Positions 20,421-31,120 of a stretch of 64,000 nucleotides of DNA are shown here, piece after piece (the stretch's first letter is position 1; the number at the start of each line of letters is the position of its first letter). This stretch comes from Odobenus rosmarus divergens. Lineage: Eukaryota; Chordata; Mammalia; Carnivora; Odobenidae. The notes below the pieces were generated by a model. It was given only the letters and a program-made list of their open reading frames with translations. It was not told the DNA's origin and searched no databases. The position numbers and the translations under genes are program-made. The DNA lies in NCBI RefSeq assembly GCF_000321225.1, contig NW_004450323.1, positions 2,014,553 to 2,078,552 of the forward strand, read 5' to 3'.

Positions 20421-21639
20421 TGGGCCACAATTTCCTAGGCTTTTGGATATGCTGTTGCCACAAGGGAACTTAAGAAAGCAGAAGTCACGTGATAGCTCTT
20501 TGGCCGGGGCTTTTGTGAAACCTGGGCTGACATACACCTGTCAGAACACGTGTTTCAGTTCACGTTTGACAACAGCTCTGGCCAAGAGGAAGATGAACAG
20601 AATACTTGGGGAGGAGGAGTTCAATCCTTTATGAGAAAGGTCTGACATTTGGGCAGAGAGCTGGGAGTTTAATGTGGCTGAGATAATTAGTGTCATCGAA
20701 TACCCATGTGCTCCTGAACTAGGCTGGCTTCCTTGCCGTTACACTGGGCACACGTGCATGGTTCTTTCTGATGGGCTGAGAGTGGAAGGAATGGGAGCCA
20801 CGTCTGCCTCTTTTCCCTTATGTTGAAGGCGTATGTCCATAGCACAGAGTTGCAAGAGGGAGAAGAGACTCCTAATGTGTGGCAGCCTTTTTGTGAATGA
20901 GAAGTAGTCTTTGTTCCATCAGACCTTTGGGATTAAGATTCTTCTTTTCAAAATTTCATTTTGATTTCTCTGTTACCACCGCATATCCTACACTGTCCCG
21001 ACTGATACTCTCTTACCACACTGACGCTTCCTCATGCTTTTTCTCAAAAGCCAAATATTTATTTCCTTTTAAATTCTTACCTGTTAACCAGATGGCTTCA
21101 GACTTTCTGGACTTTGTATTAAGAATTCCAGACATCCCACCAGTGGTTTTCAGACAACGCGGCTCCTGCCAACATGTGGTGGTATGGGTCTCTCGACACG
21201 GTTTCCTTCCCCTCCCCCGGGAACAGTGCTTCATATGAAGTAAATGTCTTCCAGTGCCTGGTGGCATTTCTGACAGCTTCTGGAAGAGGGGTTCTGCTTG
21301 GCAGATTCCTGGAGTGGCTTGCACACGCTTCAGCCTGTTCTCTCCCCGGTGAGCTGGGGCATAGAATATGTCCCTCTCAGATCCTGATCTCCTCCAGTTA
21401 TCCAGCAGGCTCAGATCCTGAGTAGACAAAAAAACAAAAAAACCTGAACCGTCATTTATAGGGTAAAGGAGCCTGTTCTCTGTGGTAGCTGCTGAGGAAC
21501 AGCTTTTGAGTCCTGCTGCTTCTTTCTCCTTGCTCCTTTGAGAGCTGCTGGGGGCATGGGGGTCAGGGACCTGTGGAGGCGGAAGGGGCTTCAGCGGGCA
21601 TATGGGAGCTGGTGTCAACTGACAGATCCTCTCAGGGCT
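20421..21639. other. Unassigned stretch
   Basis: No repeat is recognised. It contains the longest frame of the window (minus strand, 21013-21705, 230 aa). That frame has no domain, signal peptide or compositional bias that I can recognise, so I treat it as a chance frame. Confidence 0.4.
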
Positions 21640-21722
21640 AAAGGTGGCCTGGGGCAGGGTCTCACTGGCTGGCCGACTGTGAGCAAACCACTCCAGTGTC
21701 CTCATCTGTAAAACAGTGTGTG
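21640..21722 (-). repeat. MIR fragment, antisense
   Basis: 'ctgtgagcaaaccactcc' then 'gtcctcatctgtaaaacag' fits the antisense MIR. Confidence 0.5.
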
Positions 21723-21884
21723 AGCAGAGGTGGGGGCTGTGTAGCCCTCAGTTGTCAAACCACTGACCCTCAGGGATCAGAGGGATGGGTAATAGGGGCA
21801 TAGGACAATGGCCCTCTTTGCCAGAAAGCTCTGCTTTTATTTATTTTATTTGGGTGGTAGGATAATCAGTTGATGTTTTAACTA

Positions 21885-22010
21885 ATGTATTAATTAGTGC
21901 TTTGTTCTGGCTGTCACGAGAGATTCCAAAGAAGGAGGTTGAGTTTTATTTTCTCCCATATTCTCGAATTCTGGCCTCCTTGTCCTAGGTCTGTTAACAG
22001 AGTTTGAGAT
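21885..22010 (-). repeat. MaLR-like LTR fragment, antisense (weak)
   Basis: 'tattaattagtgctttgttctggctgtcacgag' resembles the start of an antisense MaLR LTR (TATTAGT..CT..TGCTGTAAC), but homology fades quickly. Confidence 0.3.
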
Positions 22011-23261
22011 TCAGGACAAAAAAAGTCATGCACAGGGAGGACCACTGTCCCCAGCCTACGTTTTGTTTGGAGGTGGGTAGTGATGGAGGAGAGGAGAGAG
22101 AGAGTCTGGGGCTCAGAGTGGTCCTTCTTGGGAGAGAGGGGCTAGCAAGGGCCAGTGAGGGGTGGAGGCCTGCGTCTTGCCTGCTGACATAATAGTAGTG
22201 CTGGGTGGTTGGCTTCTGTTTTCAGATAAAAAATCTATAGCCTTGAGAATAGCCTTGGGTGGGTGTCTGTGGTCAGGAATGTCTTGGTGAATCAATCACC
22301 CGAACAGCCCGGTCTGGGAATAGAAGAGGGTTGGGGAGGGTGGTCTTCTCTTTGCAAGGAGCAATGGTAGAAGAGGGGACAGAGGGCAGAGCCTTCTTCC
22401 CAGTGACCCAAGGGATGGGATGGAGTCCTCCAATGACTGGCTATTATCAATAATACCAGACTGCTTGGCTATTATGAGAAGTAAAGTCTTAGTGCCAGAT
22501 TTGAGGAAGCTTGGAAGAACATGGAATAGGAGTGTTATGGAGGGAATCCTTGCTCTGCTCATTTGGCCTTCTAGATGAGAGTTATTTTGGAGAAAAAGCA
22601 ACCAAACATTTGCAACCCACTCTACTGAATGACCTCTGAGGTTCTTTCTGGAGCAGTCTGTGATACTGTAGTTTTAATGATGACTCATGGGTGGTAAGTG
22701 TCTCAAACTGGGGGATATCTCTCACCTCTGCCCCAGCTCTGCTCTGCATCAGGGGGCACACCCATGGAAATTATAGTTTCAGCCATGGTTGGGGGGAGGT
22801 CACAAAGGGCCCTCTTACAAATTTGGAGCCCAGTTTACAGAGCACAAATGAGACTTTGGGAGCGGCAGAGCCTGACGCTTGGTTGGAGAACCTGGATCCC
22901 ACCATGCTTGAACCGGCATGGATCTACCGATAACTAGAAGTGCTCAGTGAATTCATATGCTAGGCCTGCTGAGCTCCCCAGCTTTGTCACCAAAGCTATT
23001 ACTCAAAAGCACAGCTCCTGCACATGAGATGAGCCACTGGCTGCACTGGGGGCTAGGCTGGGGTTCATATGAGGGATATACCCACTACATAAAGGCACAC
23101 ATGCGTTGGAAGGGTTCATGGGCCTGGTAGTATCAGTGACGGTCCTCTGTGTTTCACTGGCCTGCAGGCAAGATGACCGTCCCCAGGGTCTGCCCCACAA
23201 ACTTGCCAGCTTCCTCTGTTCTCTGGAACTTAAATCCAAGTCAGTCACTAGTCTGCTTGTG
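22011..23261. other. Unassigned stretch
   Basis: No repeat family or exon is recognised. G-rich patches occur at 22318-22345. Frames are short. Confidence 0.4.
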
Positions 23262-23520
23262 CTCAGGGGCAGATTTCTGTGGAATTTATGAGGCTGAGCC
23301 TCCAGGCCCTGGGAGTTGAAGAATGTTCTAAGTGGAGAGAGTTATCTCTATGTAAGCATTCTGGTAAATTGCTTAAAGAGATCTTGGTAGATAAGGTCTG
23401 GAAAAGGTCTCCGATAACTTATTATTTATTATTCAAAATAAATGTGCTCTTTTATACCTGATTTTATGTTAGTTATTTTGTATTCTTTTTCTTGCAGAGG
23501 GCACAGAAATTGCTTCAGGT
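23262..23520 (+). repeat. Copy A of an old unnamed repeat
   Basis: Begins 'ggggcagatttctgtgg', carries 'ttatgttagttattttgtattc' in the middle and ends 'gcttcaggtgtcacagaatcc'. The same three landmarks occur in the same order at 33240-33422. I cannot name the family. The pyrimidine tract plus CAG at about 23478-23499 looks like a splice acceptor but belongs to this repeat. Confidence 0.5.
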
Positions 23521-23889
23521 GTCACAGAATCCAGATCTGGCACTGCTTATGTGAATATGCACATGTTTGGGATGTGTTTGTGACAACCAGTGACTAGACA
23601 GGAGTGTGTCCAGGATGCCTGCAAACACGGCTGTACTTTCTACTCTTGGTGCTTTGGTCCAGCCCAGCCCCACCCAGGAGTGCCTTCCCAGTCCTGGGGG
23701 GGGGGGGTGCCCTCCAAAGCTCTCCCCCCGCCCCGAGCCAGCTGCTCACAAAGCTCTTCTGTCCAGGTGTGGCCAGGCATGATTTCTCCCCACTTCCAAC
23801 AGTGCTGGGCATTTCTTTAAACTCCAGTTCGTGAGTTCCCATGTAGAACTTTATGGTGTTTTTTTCTGTTGTTGGTCTTGAATTTGAAA
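23521..23889. other. Unassigned stretch
   Basis: No repeat family is recognised. It contains a G homopolymer at about 23696-23707, followed by C-rich text. Confidence 0.4.
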
Positions 23890-24065
23890 TTTGAGTGCCA
23901 GACTGTTAACTTTTTATGTCATTTTGTCCTGTCTCCCCAAGTCAGAGTGTAAGCTCCTTGGCTGGGGCGGGGGGGCTTTCACAAAAAAGAACTTCGTATT
24001 TCCCACAGAGCATGTCTCACACTAAACTTCTCAACACATAGCTGTTGGTTTGGTTGAATAATAAG
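23890..24065 (+). repeat. L2 LINE 3' fragment, sense
   Basis: 'tgtcctgtctccccaagtcagagtgtaagctcc' then 'acacatagctgttggtttggttgaataa' fits a diverged sense L2 terminus. Confidence 0.5.
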
Positions 24066-24479
24066 GCCTAAAATATTTCCAAAGTTAAAAATATTTACTC
24101 TCTTATTCAATTAAAAAAGACAGAACAGGTAGATATCGTCTCTGCTCTATATAATTGAAGAACTCAGCTGAGATACAGCTCGTGTAGGGCCCAGAATTAG
24201 ACTCTTGTTCCAAGGTAAGACAATTATAAACTATTTTAGATAGATGGTTCCACCTAATTTTTAATTTCTTGCAAAAAAGTAGAAATTTGTAACAAGGCCC
24301 TTTTCAGCTGGTCCTTCTGCCTACCCGAAACCTCCTCTGCTCTGATTTCAAGTTTACTTGCATTTTCCTCACATCGCTGTAGAGATCTCTTCAAAACCTT
24401 GAACTTTACATGTGAAACTAATGAGAGGCTTTTAATGATAACTTTTTATAGCCAACACTATATGTTGGCTATAAAAAAA
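24066..24479. other. Unassigned AT-rich stretch
   Basis: No named repeat is seen. A 14-base palindromic-looking 'ttatagccaac...gttggctataa' pair lies around 24447-24473. Confidence 0.4.
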
Positions 24480-24951
24480 ACCAAACTAACAATGTCAGCC
24501 CATTGCTTGAAATCCTCCAATGAGTTAAAAGAAACCTGGCACCTTGTGTGACTTCCCACCCTGCTTGAGCTGGCCCTGCCTGCATCCTTAACTCTTCCTG
24601 TCCTCTTCTTTTGCTCTGCTTTGTCACATGGCTCTTCTTACACATCCTAGGATGTACCAAGTGCTTCCTGCCTCAGGGCCTTTGCACATGCAGCCCCTCT
24701 GCCTGCTATTCCTCTCGATCCTTATCCTTTGGGTCTCTGTTTATCTATCACTTCCTCCAAAGGGCCTTTTTGATCACCCGTCACCAAGAGGCCCCTGCTC
24801 TGCCAGACTCTATCACAGTACTGTACTTATTTCCTGAACAGAATTTTTCAGTCTGAAGTAATTTTAATTATTGCTTGCTCTAGCTGTTTATGTTTTGTCT
24901 TCCCCACAAGTGAGTTCTTCTTTTAAAAAAAGTTTTTTTTATTTATTTGTC

Positions 24952-24985
<34 letters not shown>

Positions 24986-25235
24986 CACAAGCAGGGGGAG
25001 TGGCAGGCAGATGGAGAAGCAGGCTCCCTGCAGGGCTTGATCCCAGGACCCTGGGATCACGACCCGAGCCGAAGGCAGACGCTTAACCGACTGAGCCACC
25101 AACGTGTCCCGACCCACAAGTGAGTTCTACGAGAGTAAGGACCCTGTCCATTTTAGTCACTGCTGCATTATCCCCAGTTCCACTCCTACTTGTCACATGG
25201 CAGGGGTTCAATATATATATTTATCACCTGGCGGA
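24480..25235 (+). repeat. L2 LINE 3' region, sense, split by a Can-SINE
   Basis: 'gcttgaaatcctccaatgag', 'cctcagggcctttgcacatgc', 'tatcacttcctccaaagggcc', '...gtttatgttttgtcttcc'. After the SINE it resumes with 'gtaaggaccctgtccatt' and 'tcacatggcaggggttcaat'. Sense L2 order on both sides. Confidence 0.78.
24919..25112 (-). mobile_element. Can-SINE, antisense, perfect TSD, internal deletion
   Basis: T-rich end, (GA)n core at 24959-24986, 'gatcccaggaccctgggatcacgacccgagcc', '...ccgactgagccacc'. The 16-bp TSD cccacaagtgagttct is identical at 24903-24918 and 25113-25128. The usual 'gagcagggagcc' segment between 'ggctccctg' and 'gggcttgatccc' is missing. Confidence 0.97.
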
Positions 25236-25265
25236 CAGAAGTATTCAATTTGTTGGTCTTGGGGT

Positions 25266-25307
25266 AAAAAAAAAAAGGCCCAGGCCCCCCCCCCCCCCCC
25301 CCCCCCC
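25266..25307 (+). repeat. A-run and 23-C homopolymer
   Basis: Eleven A, a short spacer, then 23 uninterrupted C (25285-25307). The length is probably unreliable in the assembly and polymorphic in the population. Confidence 0.85.
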
Positions 25308-25319
25308 GCCAGAGTTTGG

Positions 25320-26215
25320 TTATGAGAGGCTTGCCTGAGTCTGAGAGGTCACCTGGTGACAGGGGGCCATCTTTGGATCAGGTCAGGTAGCTGGCCTGGG
25401 TGACAGGTCAGTGGGCTCCTCGCTCACTGCTCTGGCCCCTGTCTAGACACTCTAGGTGTCCTCCCTCCCTGGCTCTTACAGCCGGTCTGGGAAGGCCAGT
25501 AGGGAGCTAGTGAGCACCAGGTGCTGCTTGTATGCCTGGGAAAATACCATGTGGGAGGCCCCCTACTACCCGTCACAGCCCCAGCTTTTCCTGAGGCCTC
25601 CAAGTGTGAGCATTTGACAGGCGGCAAGGCCAACAGAATGGATTTGGTGGTTTGTCATCTCAAGGGAGGTGGAGATCATTCAGGGAGCTGAGTCCAGATG
25701 AGATTTTTAAAGACACTGTTGTCTGAAGTGACAGGGAACAGCCCCATTTTAGGGCCCAGGGTCTCACTTGGGAGTCAGTGGATAAAAGAATGATTTAGTA
25801 GCTAGAGAAAGGGAGATCAGCTTCTGAGGCTTTTTCCAGAGGCTCAGCCATAATACCGTCCAAGAGCTGACCTTTAATGTGGGCGTGTGTGGCCAACCTG
25901 CTGGGACAGACCAGAAGAATCAAGTGAAGAGATGCTGATGGCAAATTTAAACCAGCCAAGGGTGTTGCAGCCAGGGGCCCAGCCTTGCAAGGAGGGCAGC
26001 CGGAGAGTTGGGAGATGGAAAACAGCCCTCGAATGTTTAAAATGGTGCAGAGGGCTTCAGTGGAGCCTGGAAACAGAGAGCACACTAGGCCTGAGAGCTG
26101 AATGGGAAGCGGGACCGGCAGTGTCCGGAGAGGGGATGGAAACTGTCGCTTCCACCCCAGAGCAGGATGGGCAGAGATGCTCAGGCTGCAGAGTGGTGGG
26201 TGTCACTAACCTGCA
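25320..26215. other. Unassigned stretch
   Basis: No named repeat or exon is seen. Two overlapping frames (a minus-strand 96-aa frame and a + strand 144-aa frame near 25.8-26.3 kb) have no recognised domain. Confidence 0.4.
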
Positions 26216-26400
26216 GGTGATAATTAGTTGCACTCAGCAAAGCCTGTTTCATATAAATGACCTAATTTGGGTCTCCGAGGAGCATACTATCAGATGTGGA
26301 AACAGGTACTGGAGAGGTTGAATAAGTTACCTGGGGCCCCTGGCTAGTTAATGGCAGAATTGGGCTTGGAAGCTGGCTTTTCTGATGCTGGGGTCAAGCC
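26216..26400 (+). repeat. MIR SINE, sense
   Basis: 'tgacctaatttgggtctccgaggagc', 'cagatgtggaaacagg', 'gaggttgaataagttacctggggcc', 'ggcagaattgggcttgg' follow the 3' half of MIR. Confidence 0.65.
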
Positions 26401-26805
26401 ACAGTGGTGTTTTGTGAGCTTTGCAGAACCCCAGGAAACAATGCCCACCCTCCCTTTCCAGATCTTCCTCCTCCCCCAAAATCAAATCCATCATCCTCAG
26501 TTCCAATCAAATCAGGTACTGAGAGCCTTCAAAGGGTCCAAGCCAGTACAGATCCTGCTGCCTTATTCCACTGGTCCATGAGGACCAGGTGCTTCTCACC
26601 CTGGACTCTGCCCCCAAGAAGCCTAGAGACCTTGGGATTTGGAGCAGAGCAAGATGGTGATTCTGTAGTCAAGTGTTCTCTCCCAGACTATACCATCAGG
26701 GGGATGCAGAGCCTATATGTTCGTAGAAAACAGCTAATTGTACCAAAACCTCTTTCAGGTTCATTGGCCTGACTTGCGTAGAGTTTCTTTTTGTCCCAGA
26801 GAGGC

Positions 26806-27269
26806 TGTGGTAGATCTGTTTAATGGCTCCTAGTCGTCCCTCTCTCTTTATTGATGCCCTTTGCCACGTGACTATGGATTTTATTTCCTTCTTTCTTGAA
26901 TCTGGAACTAGTCATGTGACCTACTTTGGCCAATAGAATAAGGTAGAAGTGACTGTAGTTTCCAGACTGGACCTCAAGAAACCTCGCGTCTGCTTGTCCT
27001 GTTGCTCTCTCCCCGGAAAGAACATGCCTGGGCCGGCCTGCTGGTTGATGAGAGGAGGAGGAGAGGAGAGACATTTGGGGCAGAGCTGCCCCAGCCCAGG
27101 GGCCCTGGCCAAGCAGCCTGGAGAGCCCCCAGCAGACCTGCAGATGCCCGAGGAGCAGCCTACACCAGCCCCTCCACACAGCCGTGTGAGCTATGATTGT
27201 TTAAGTTTGTATGCCACCGGGACTTTGTGGCTGGTAAGCAGCAGCTGCTGGTGGTAGCTAACAGATACA
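26806..27269 (+). mobile_element. Solo LTR of MaLR/ERVL type, sense
   Basis: Starts TGTGGTAG and ends ACAGATACA, with 'gtgacctactttggccaatag' and 'tgggactttgtggctgg'-type text characteristic of these LTRs. The 5-bp target duplication is gaggc (26801-26805) against gagac (27270-27274), one mismatch. No internal sequence remains. The + and - frames over it are not genes. Confidence 0.7.
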
Positions 27270-27324
27270 GAGACACTTCAAGAGTTAGCAAAGTACCAGA
27301 ACTCTGACAAATTAACTCAGTGTA

Positions 27325-27353
27325 TTGTGTAGAAGAAGAAAAAAAGAAAGAAA
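27325..27353 (+). repeat. A/G-rich low-complexity patch
   Basis: GAA and GAAA units. Confidence 0.7.
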
Positions 27354-27364
27354 GTTGATTGACC

Positions 27365-27505
27365 GAAGCTTAGTTCAGGAAGGGACCTAGGACCTTGAGT
27401 CCCACTCTTCATCTTGCAGGTAAAGAATTGGAGTCCCAGAGATGTGAAGTGACTTGTTCCAGGCCATACGTGTGTGTGTTGAGGACAGAAGTCCAGTTTC
27501 CCAAT
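27365..27505 (+). repeat. MIR-like fragment, sense
   Basis: 'ttcatcttgcaggtaaagaattggagtcccagagatg' then 'agtgacttgttccaggcc' follows MIR's 'ACAGATGAGGAAACTGAGGC...GTGACTTGCCCAAGGTC' pattern. Confidence 0.6.
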
Positions 27506-28030
27506 CCAGGTCTGCCTCCTTGTATAGTTCAGATGGGCACACTGGACTGGTGGCCGTCCCAGCGTGTGGGCTAACGTCAAGGGTGGGATATGCTCTACAA
27601 CCATGCTCTTAAACTCTGAACCCTGAAGACTCTTGGCCTTGGGGGTCTGAGACCAAGTAAATGGCCTTAAAGCAGGAAGCCAATCCCAGAGTGGCCACTC
27701 CACCTTTCAGTAATGCTCTCCTACCTCTAACTGGTCACCAGCTGCAGCTTTCAGCTCTAAGCCCCAGTAGTCACTTTTGCGCTCTCTAATGCCAAATGGG
27801 TCCTGTTCCTAGAAAACTGTGACATGGCCTCAGGGCTGTTCAGGATTACACTCTAGGCTCTGGCATTGCCCTGTCCTTGGAGTCCGAGAAATGCTCCTTT
27901 GAATACAGGGTGTGGTATAGAACAATTGGCTGGTGTCTTCCTATGTTGCCAGCTTCATCTCTTGTACTTCTGTTCTCCCAGAGGTGGGCCAGGGTGCCAA
28001 CCCCTAACAGGCATCTGGGTGTAAGTTTTT
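27506..28030. other. Unassigned stretch
   Basis: No named repeat or exon is seen. Confidence 0.4.
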
Positions 28031-28071
28031 GTGTACGTGTGTGTGTGTGTTTTGTGTGTGTGTGTGTGTGA
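28031..28071 (+). repeat. (GT)n microsatellite
   Basis: Two GT arrays split by TTTT. Confidence 0.9.
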
Positions 28072-28310
28072 GTGAATGTGGGGAATGAGACTGGAGTGGG
28101 ACAGTTCCAGGGTGTATATACTCAGAGATCTGTGAAACTCTTTTCCTGGATAGAACATGGTGGGCTTGACGATCGTGCTTTTCAATAACCCCTCTGTTCC
28201 AGGGTCTCCCGCTGGCCCTGTCTCCTTTTCATTCCCTTCTTACTGAAAGAACATGAATTAGATCTGTGCTGGGAGGATCAAGGTGCCAGCCCAGTTCTAG
28301 GAGAAGGAGC

Positions 28311-28338
28311 AGGGTGGGGGTGGGGGGTGGGGGCTCCA
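28311..28338 (+). other. G-rich tract, possible G-quadruplex
   Basis: Runs of four to six G separated by single T bases. Confidence 0.45.
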
Positions 28339-28529
28339 GGCAGCCAGATTGGAAAAGAACAAACCCTACTGAGCCCTTCTACTTGGTCCCCTCCTGTCAG
28401 CCCACCTCTCCATCCAGGATTCAGAGGGCCTCTGGGATTCCCGGGTCTGTTGACTAGTCAGGCCAGAGAGGCTGAGCTCCAGCTGCTGAAAGGAGACCAG
28501 GGGCCGCCTCCTGGTGCCTCAAAACACTT

Positions 28530-28640
28530 TGTGTTGCAGTTCTCCAACTGGGTTGTACGTTAAAATCACTTGGGGGTTTTCAAGGACCCATGCCCAGACT
28601 CCACCTCAGGCAATAGGATCAGAATCTTTGGGGGTGAGAG
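28530..28640 (+). repeat. MER5-like hAT fragment
   Basis: 'gcagttctccaactgggttgtacg', 'aaaatcacttgggggtttt', 'catgcccagactccacctcaggcaat' follows MER5A order. Confidence 0.65.
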
Positions 28641-28799
28641 CTTAAGCAAGATATTTCTTTAATATAATTTATTTTTTAAATCATGTTTATACAATTTTAT
28701 TTTTTAATAATGGCTTTGTTTAACAACGGGCTCACAGAATTCATGAAAAATTAACCATCAGCTCTCCCAAGCTGGTATAAGCCAGCTCCAGCATGCCAT

Positions 28800-29495
28800 T
28801 TCATATTCCAATGAGCCCCAAATTTCTATTTCCAACCAGGAACTCTTTCTCAGTCCCAGGCTTATGTAGCTAACCTCCTACTTCTCCATTTCTATGACTC
28901 ACAGACATCTCAAACTTAACATATCCAAAACCAAATTCTGTATCTTTTCCCCTAATGCTGCTTTTCTTCACAGCTAGCTCCCTATGATCTCCATTCAGAA
29001 GTCAAACCTTGGGTCATCCTTGTCATTTTTTTCTCCCTCAGTGACACTTTTGCCCACCGCCGCCATTGAATCTACCACCAAGTGTCAATCTGTTCTATCT
29101 CCAAGTGAATCCATCTACTTCTCTCCATCTTCTGTGACAACTTCCTGGCCCAAACTGTTAACATCACTCCCTGGAACAGCAGCGTCCAACATAGTTTTTC
29201 TGCTTCGATCCCAGTCTTTCATCCAGCCATGTTCCATGAAAAGCCACAGTAAGCTTTTACAAATGTAAGGAGAGCCCTCTGTTTGAATCCCCGTAGGCTC
29301 TTCCCACTGCTCTTAGGATAAAATGCATATTCAACCATGACCTCTGAGCAGAGCCCATCGAGGTCTGCCATGGCATTTGCCACTGGGCTCGAGCTACCCT
29401 TGTGCCACATAGCCCTCTTGTGAGTTCCTCTTACCACCAAGCTCCCTCCTTCTTCGGGGCTTTCCTGTGTACTCTTGTCTTCTGTGTGGAGCTCT
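28800..29495 (+). repeat. L2 LINE 3' region, sense
   Basis: 'gacatctcaaacttaacatatcc', 'cccagtctttcatccagcc', 'ttcccactgctcttaggataaaatgc', 'gagttcctcttaccacc' are the order and style of the L2 3' UTR and ORF end. It is cut on the right by the antisense L1. Confidence 0.65.
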
Positions 29496-30076
29496 TCTTT
29501 CTCTCTTTTTTTAATTGAAGCGTAGTTGACATACAATATATTAGTTTCAGGTGTACAACATAGTGATTTGACATTTGTATACATTGCAAAATGGTCACCA
29601 TAATAAGTCTGGTTACCGTCTGTCACCATACAAAGTTAATGAGATATTATTGACTGTATTCCCTGTGCTGGACATTACATCCCCATGGCTTATTTATTTG
29701 ATAATTGGAAGTTTGTACCTCTTGATCCCTTCCATCCATTTTGCACTCCCCCCAACCGCCTCCCCTCTGGTAACCTCCAATCTCTGGGTTTTGTTGTTTG
29801 TCTATTTTGTTTTGTAGATTCCACACATAAGTGAAATCACATGGTATTTGTTTTTCTTTGTCTAACTTATTTCACTTTACATTATGCCCTCAAGTTCCAT
29901 CCGTGTTGTTGCACATGGCAAGATCTCATTCTTTTTTATGGCCGAGTAATATTCCATTGTGTATATATACCACATCTTCTTTATCCGTTCCTCTATGGAT
30001 GGACACTTAAGTTGCTTCCATGTCTTGACTATTGTAAATAATGTTGCAGTAAACATAGGGGTGCATATATCTTTTT

Positions 30077-30206
30077 TTTTTTTTTAAGTAGGCTCCGCGC
30101 TCAGCATGGAGCCCAGTGCAGGGCTTGAACTCACAACCCTGAGATCAAGACCTGAGCTGGGATCAAGAGTTGGATGTATAACAGACTGAGCCACCCAAGC
30201 ACCCCA
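30077..30206 (-). mobile_element. Can-SINE, short-form, antisense, inside L1
   Basis: 'aagtaggctccgcgctcagc', 'ggagcccagtgcagggcttg', 'aactcacaaccctgagatc', '...gactgagccacccaagcacc'. It lacks the TC-rich 3' body. Flanked by catatatcttttt at 30064-30076 and 30207-30219. Confidence 0.92.
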
Positions 30207-30237
30207 CATATATCTTTTTGATTAGTATTTTCTTTTC

Positions 30238-30422
30238 TTTCTTTTAAAATTTTATTTATTTATTTGAGAGAGAGAGAGCACAAGCAAAGGGAGCGGCAGG
30301 CAGAGGGAGAAGCAGGCTCCCCGCTGAGCAAGAAGCCTGATTTGGGACTTGATCCCAGGACCCTGGGATCATGACCTGAGCTGAAGGCAGACGCTTAACC
30401 AACCAAGCCACCCAGGCCTCTC
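30238..30422 (-). mobile_element. Can-SINE, antisense, inside L1
   Basis: T-rich end, 'tttatttatttatttgagagag', 'gcaggctccccgctgagc', 'cccaggaccctgggatcatg', '...gccacccaggcc'. A ~20-bp TSD with two mismatches (30218-30237 against 30423-30442). It lies 31 bp from the preceding SINE in the same orientation. Confidence 0.95.
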
Positions 30423-30777
30423 TTGATTAGTGTTTTCATTTTCTTCAGACAGATGCCCAGTGGTAGAATTGCTGGATCATAGGATAGTTTTAGTTTTATT
30501 TTTTTGAGGAACCTCTATACTGTTTTCTAGAGTGTTTGTACCAGTTTGCATCCCCACCAACAATGCAGAGGGTTCCTTTTTCTTCACACCCTTACCAACA
30601 CTTGTTATTTCTTGTGTTTTGGAATTTAGCCATTCCGACAGGTGTGAGGTGATATCTCATTGTGATTTTGATTTGCATTTTCCTGATGATGAGTGATGTT
30701 GAGCATGTTTTCATATGCCTGTTGGCCATCTGTATGTCTTCTTTGGAGAAATGTCAATTCCGATTCTCTGCCCATTT

Positions 30778-30955
30778 TTAATTGGCTTTGCCATTGTTGT
30801 TGTTATTGAGTTGTGTGAGTTCTTTATATATTTTGGATATTAACCCCTTATTGGATATATGATTTGCAAATATCTTCTCCCCTTCAGTAGGTTGCTTCTT
30901 TGTTTTGTTGATGGTTTCCTTTGCTGTGCAGAAGCTTTTTAGTTCGATGTAATCT
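30778..30955 (-). pseudogene. L1 ORF2 distal fragment
   Basis: The minus-strand frame ending at 30778 reads typical L1 ORF2 text (for example ...[17 protein letters not shown]... and ...[18 protein letters not shown]...), with the open frame extending upstream past the L1 edge into unrelated sequence. No endonuclease or reverse transcriptase domain is present. This is a dead fragment belonging to the L1 at 29505-30955. Confidence 0.9.
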
Positions 30956-30964
30956 GAGTAACAC

Positions 30965-31035
30965 ATTTTGATAAAAGTCCTCAGGTGATTCTCAAATGCA
31001 GCCAGAGTTGGATCCACTGCTTCCAGAGGTGTATC
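30965..31035 (+). repeat. MER5-like 3' fragment (weak)
   Basis: 'agtcctcaggtgattctcaaatgcagccagagttgg' resembles the MER5 right end. It borders the L1 insertion. Confidence 0.35.
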
Positions 31036-31120
31036 TGTAAGAACCACCTGAAGGTACTTTGACCAAATGCTGTTTGGAGGCATTTGTTGGTGAGGCAGTT
31101 CTATGGGTTAAGACGTTGCC

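Larger units (their letters stand above)
29505..30955 (-). mobile_element. L1 3' portion, antisense (3' UTR plus end of ORF2), 5'-truncated
   Basis: Begins with a T-run and 'aattgaagcgtagttgacatacaata', then 'aagtgaaatcacatggtat', 'gagtaatattccattgtgtatatatacc', 'gttgcttccatgtcttgac', 'gcatccccaccaacaatgc', 'tcattgtgattttgatttgc' and 'ctttgctgtgcagaagc'. This is the antisense L1 3' UTR and distal ORF2. It carries two Can-SINEs. The L1 is an L1MA-like copy truncated upstream of 30955. Confidence 0.9.

Noticed and set aside
21013..21705. 230-aa open frame on the minus strand, the longest in the window
   Set aside because: No domain, transmembrane segment, signal peptide or biased conserved motif is recognised. 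Length alone is compatible with chance in 64 kb over six frames. There is no CpG island or splice context beside it.
23470..23500. Strong splice-acceptor-like sequence
   Set aside because: It lies inside copy A of an old repeat whose second copy at 33.2-33.4 kb has the same layout without the acceptor. It is best explained as repeat sequence.
24447..24473. Short palindrome 'gccaac...gttggc' suggesting a terminator-like hairpin
   Set aside because: The stem is short and AT-rich, and rho-independent terminators do not apply to nuclear genomes. No RNA polymerase III unit is nearby.
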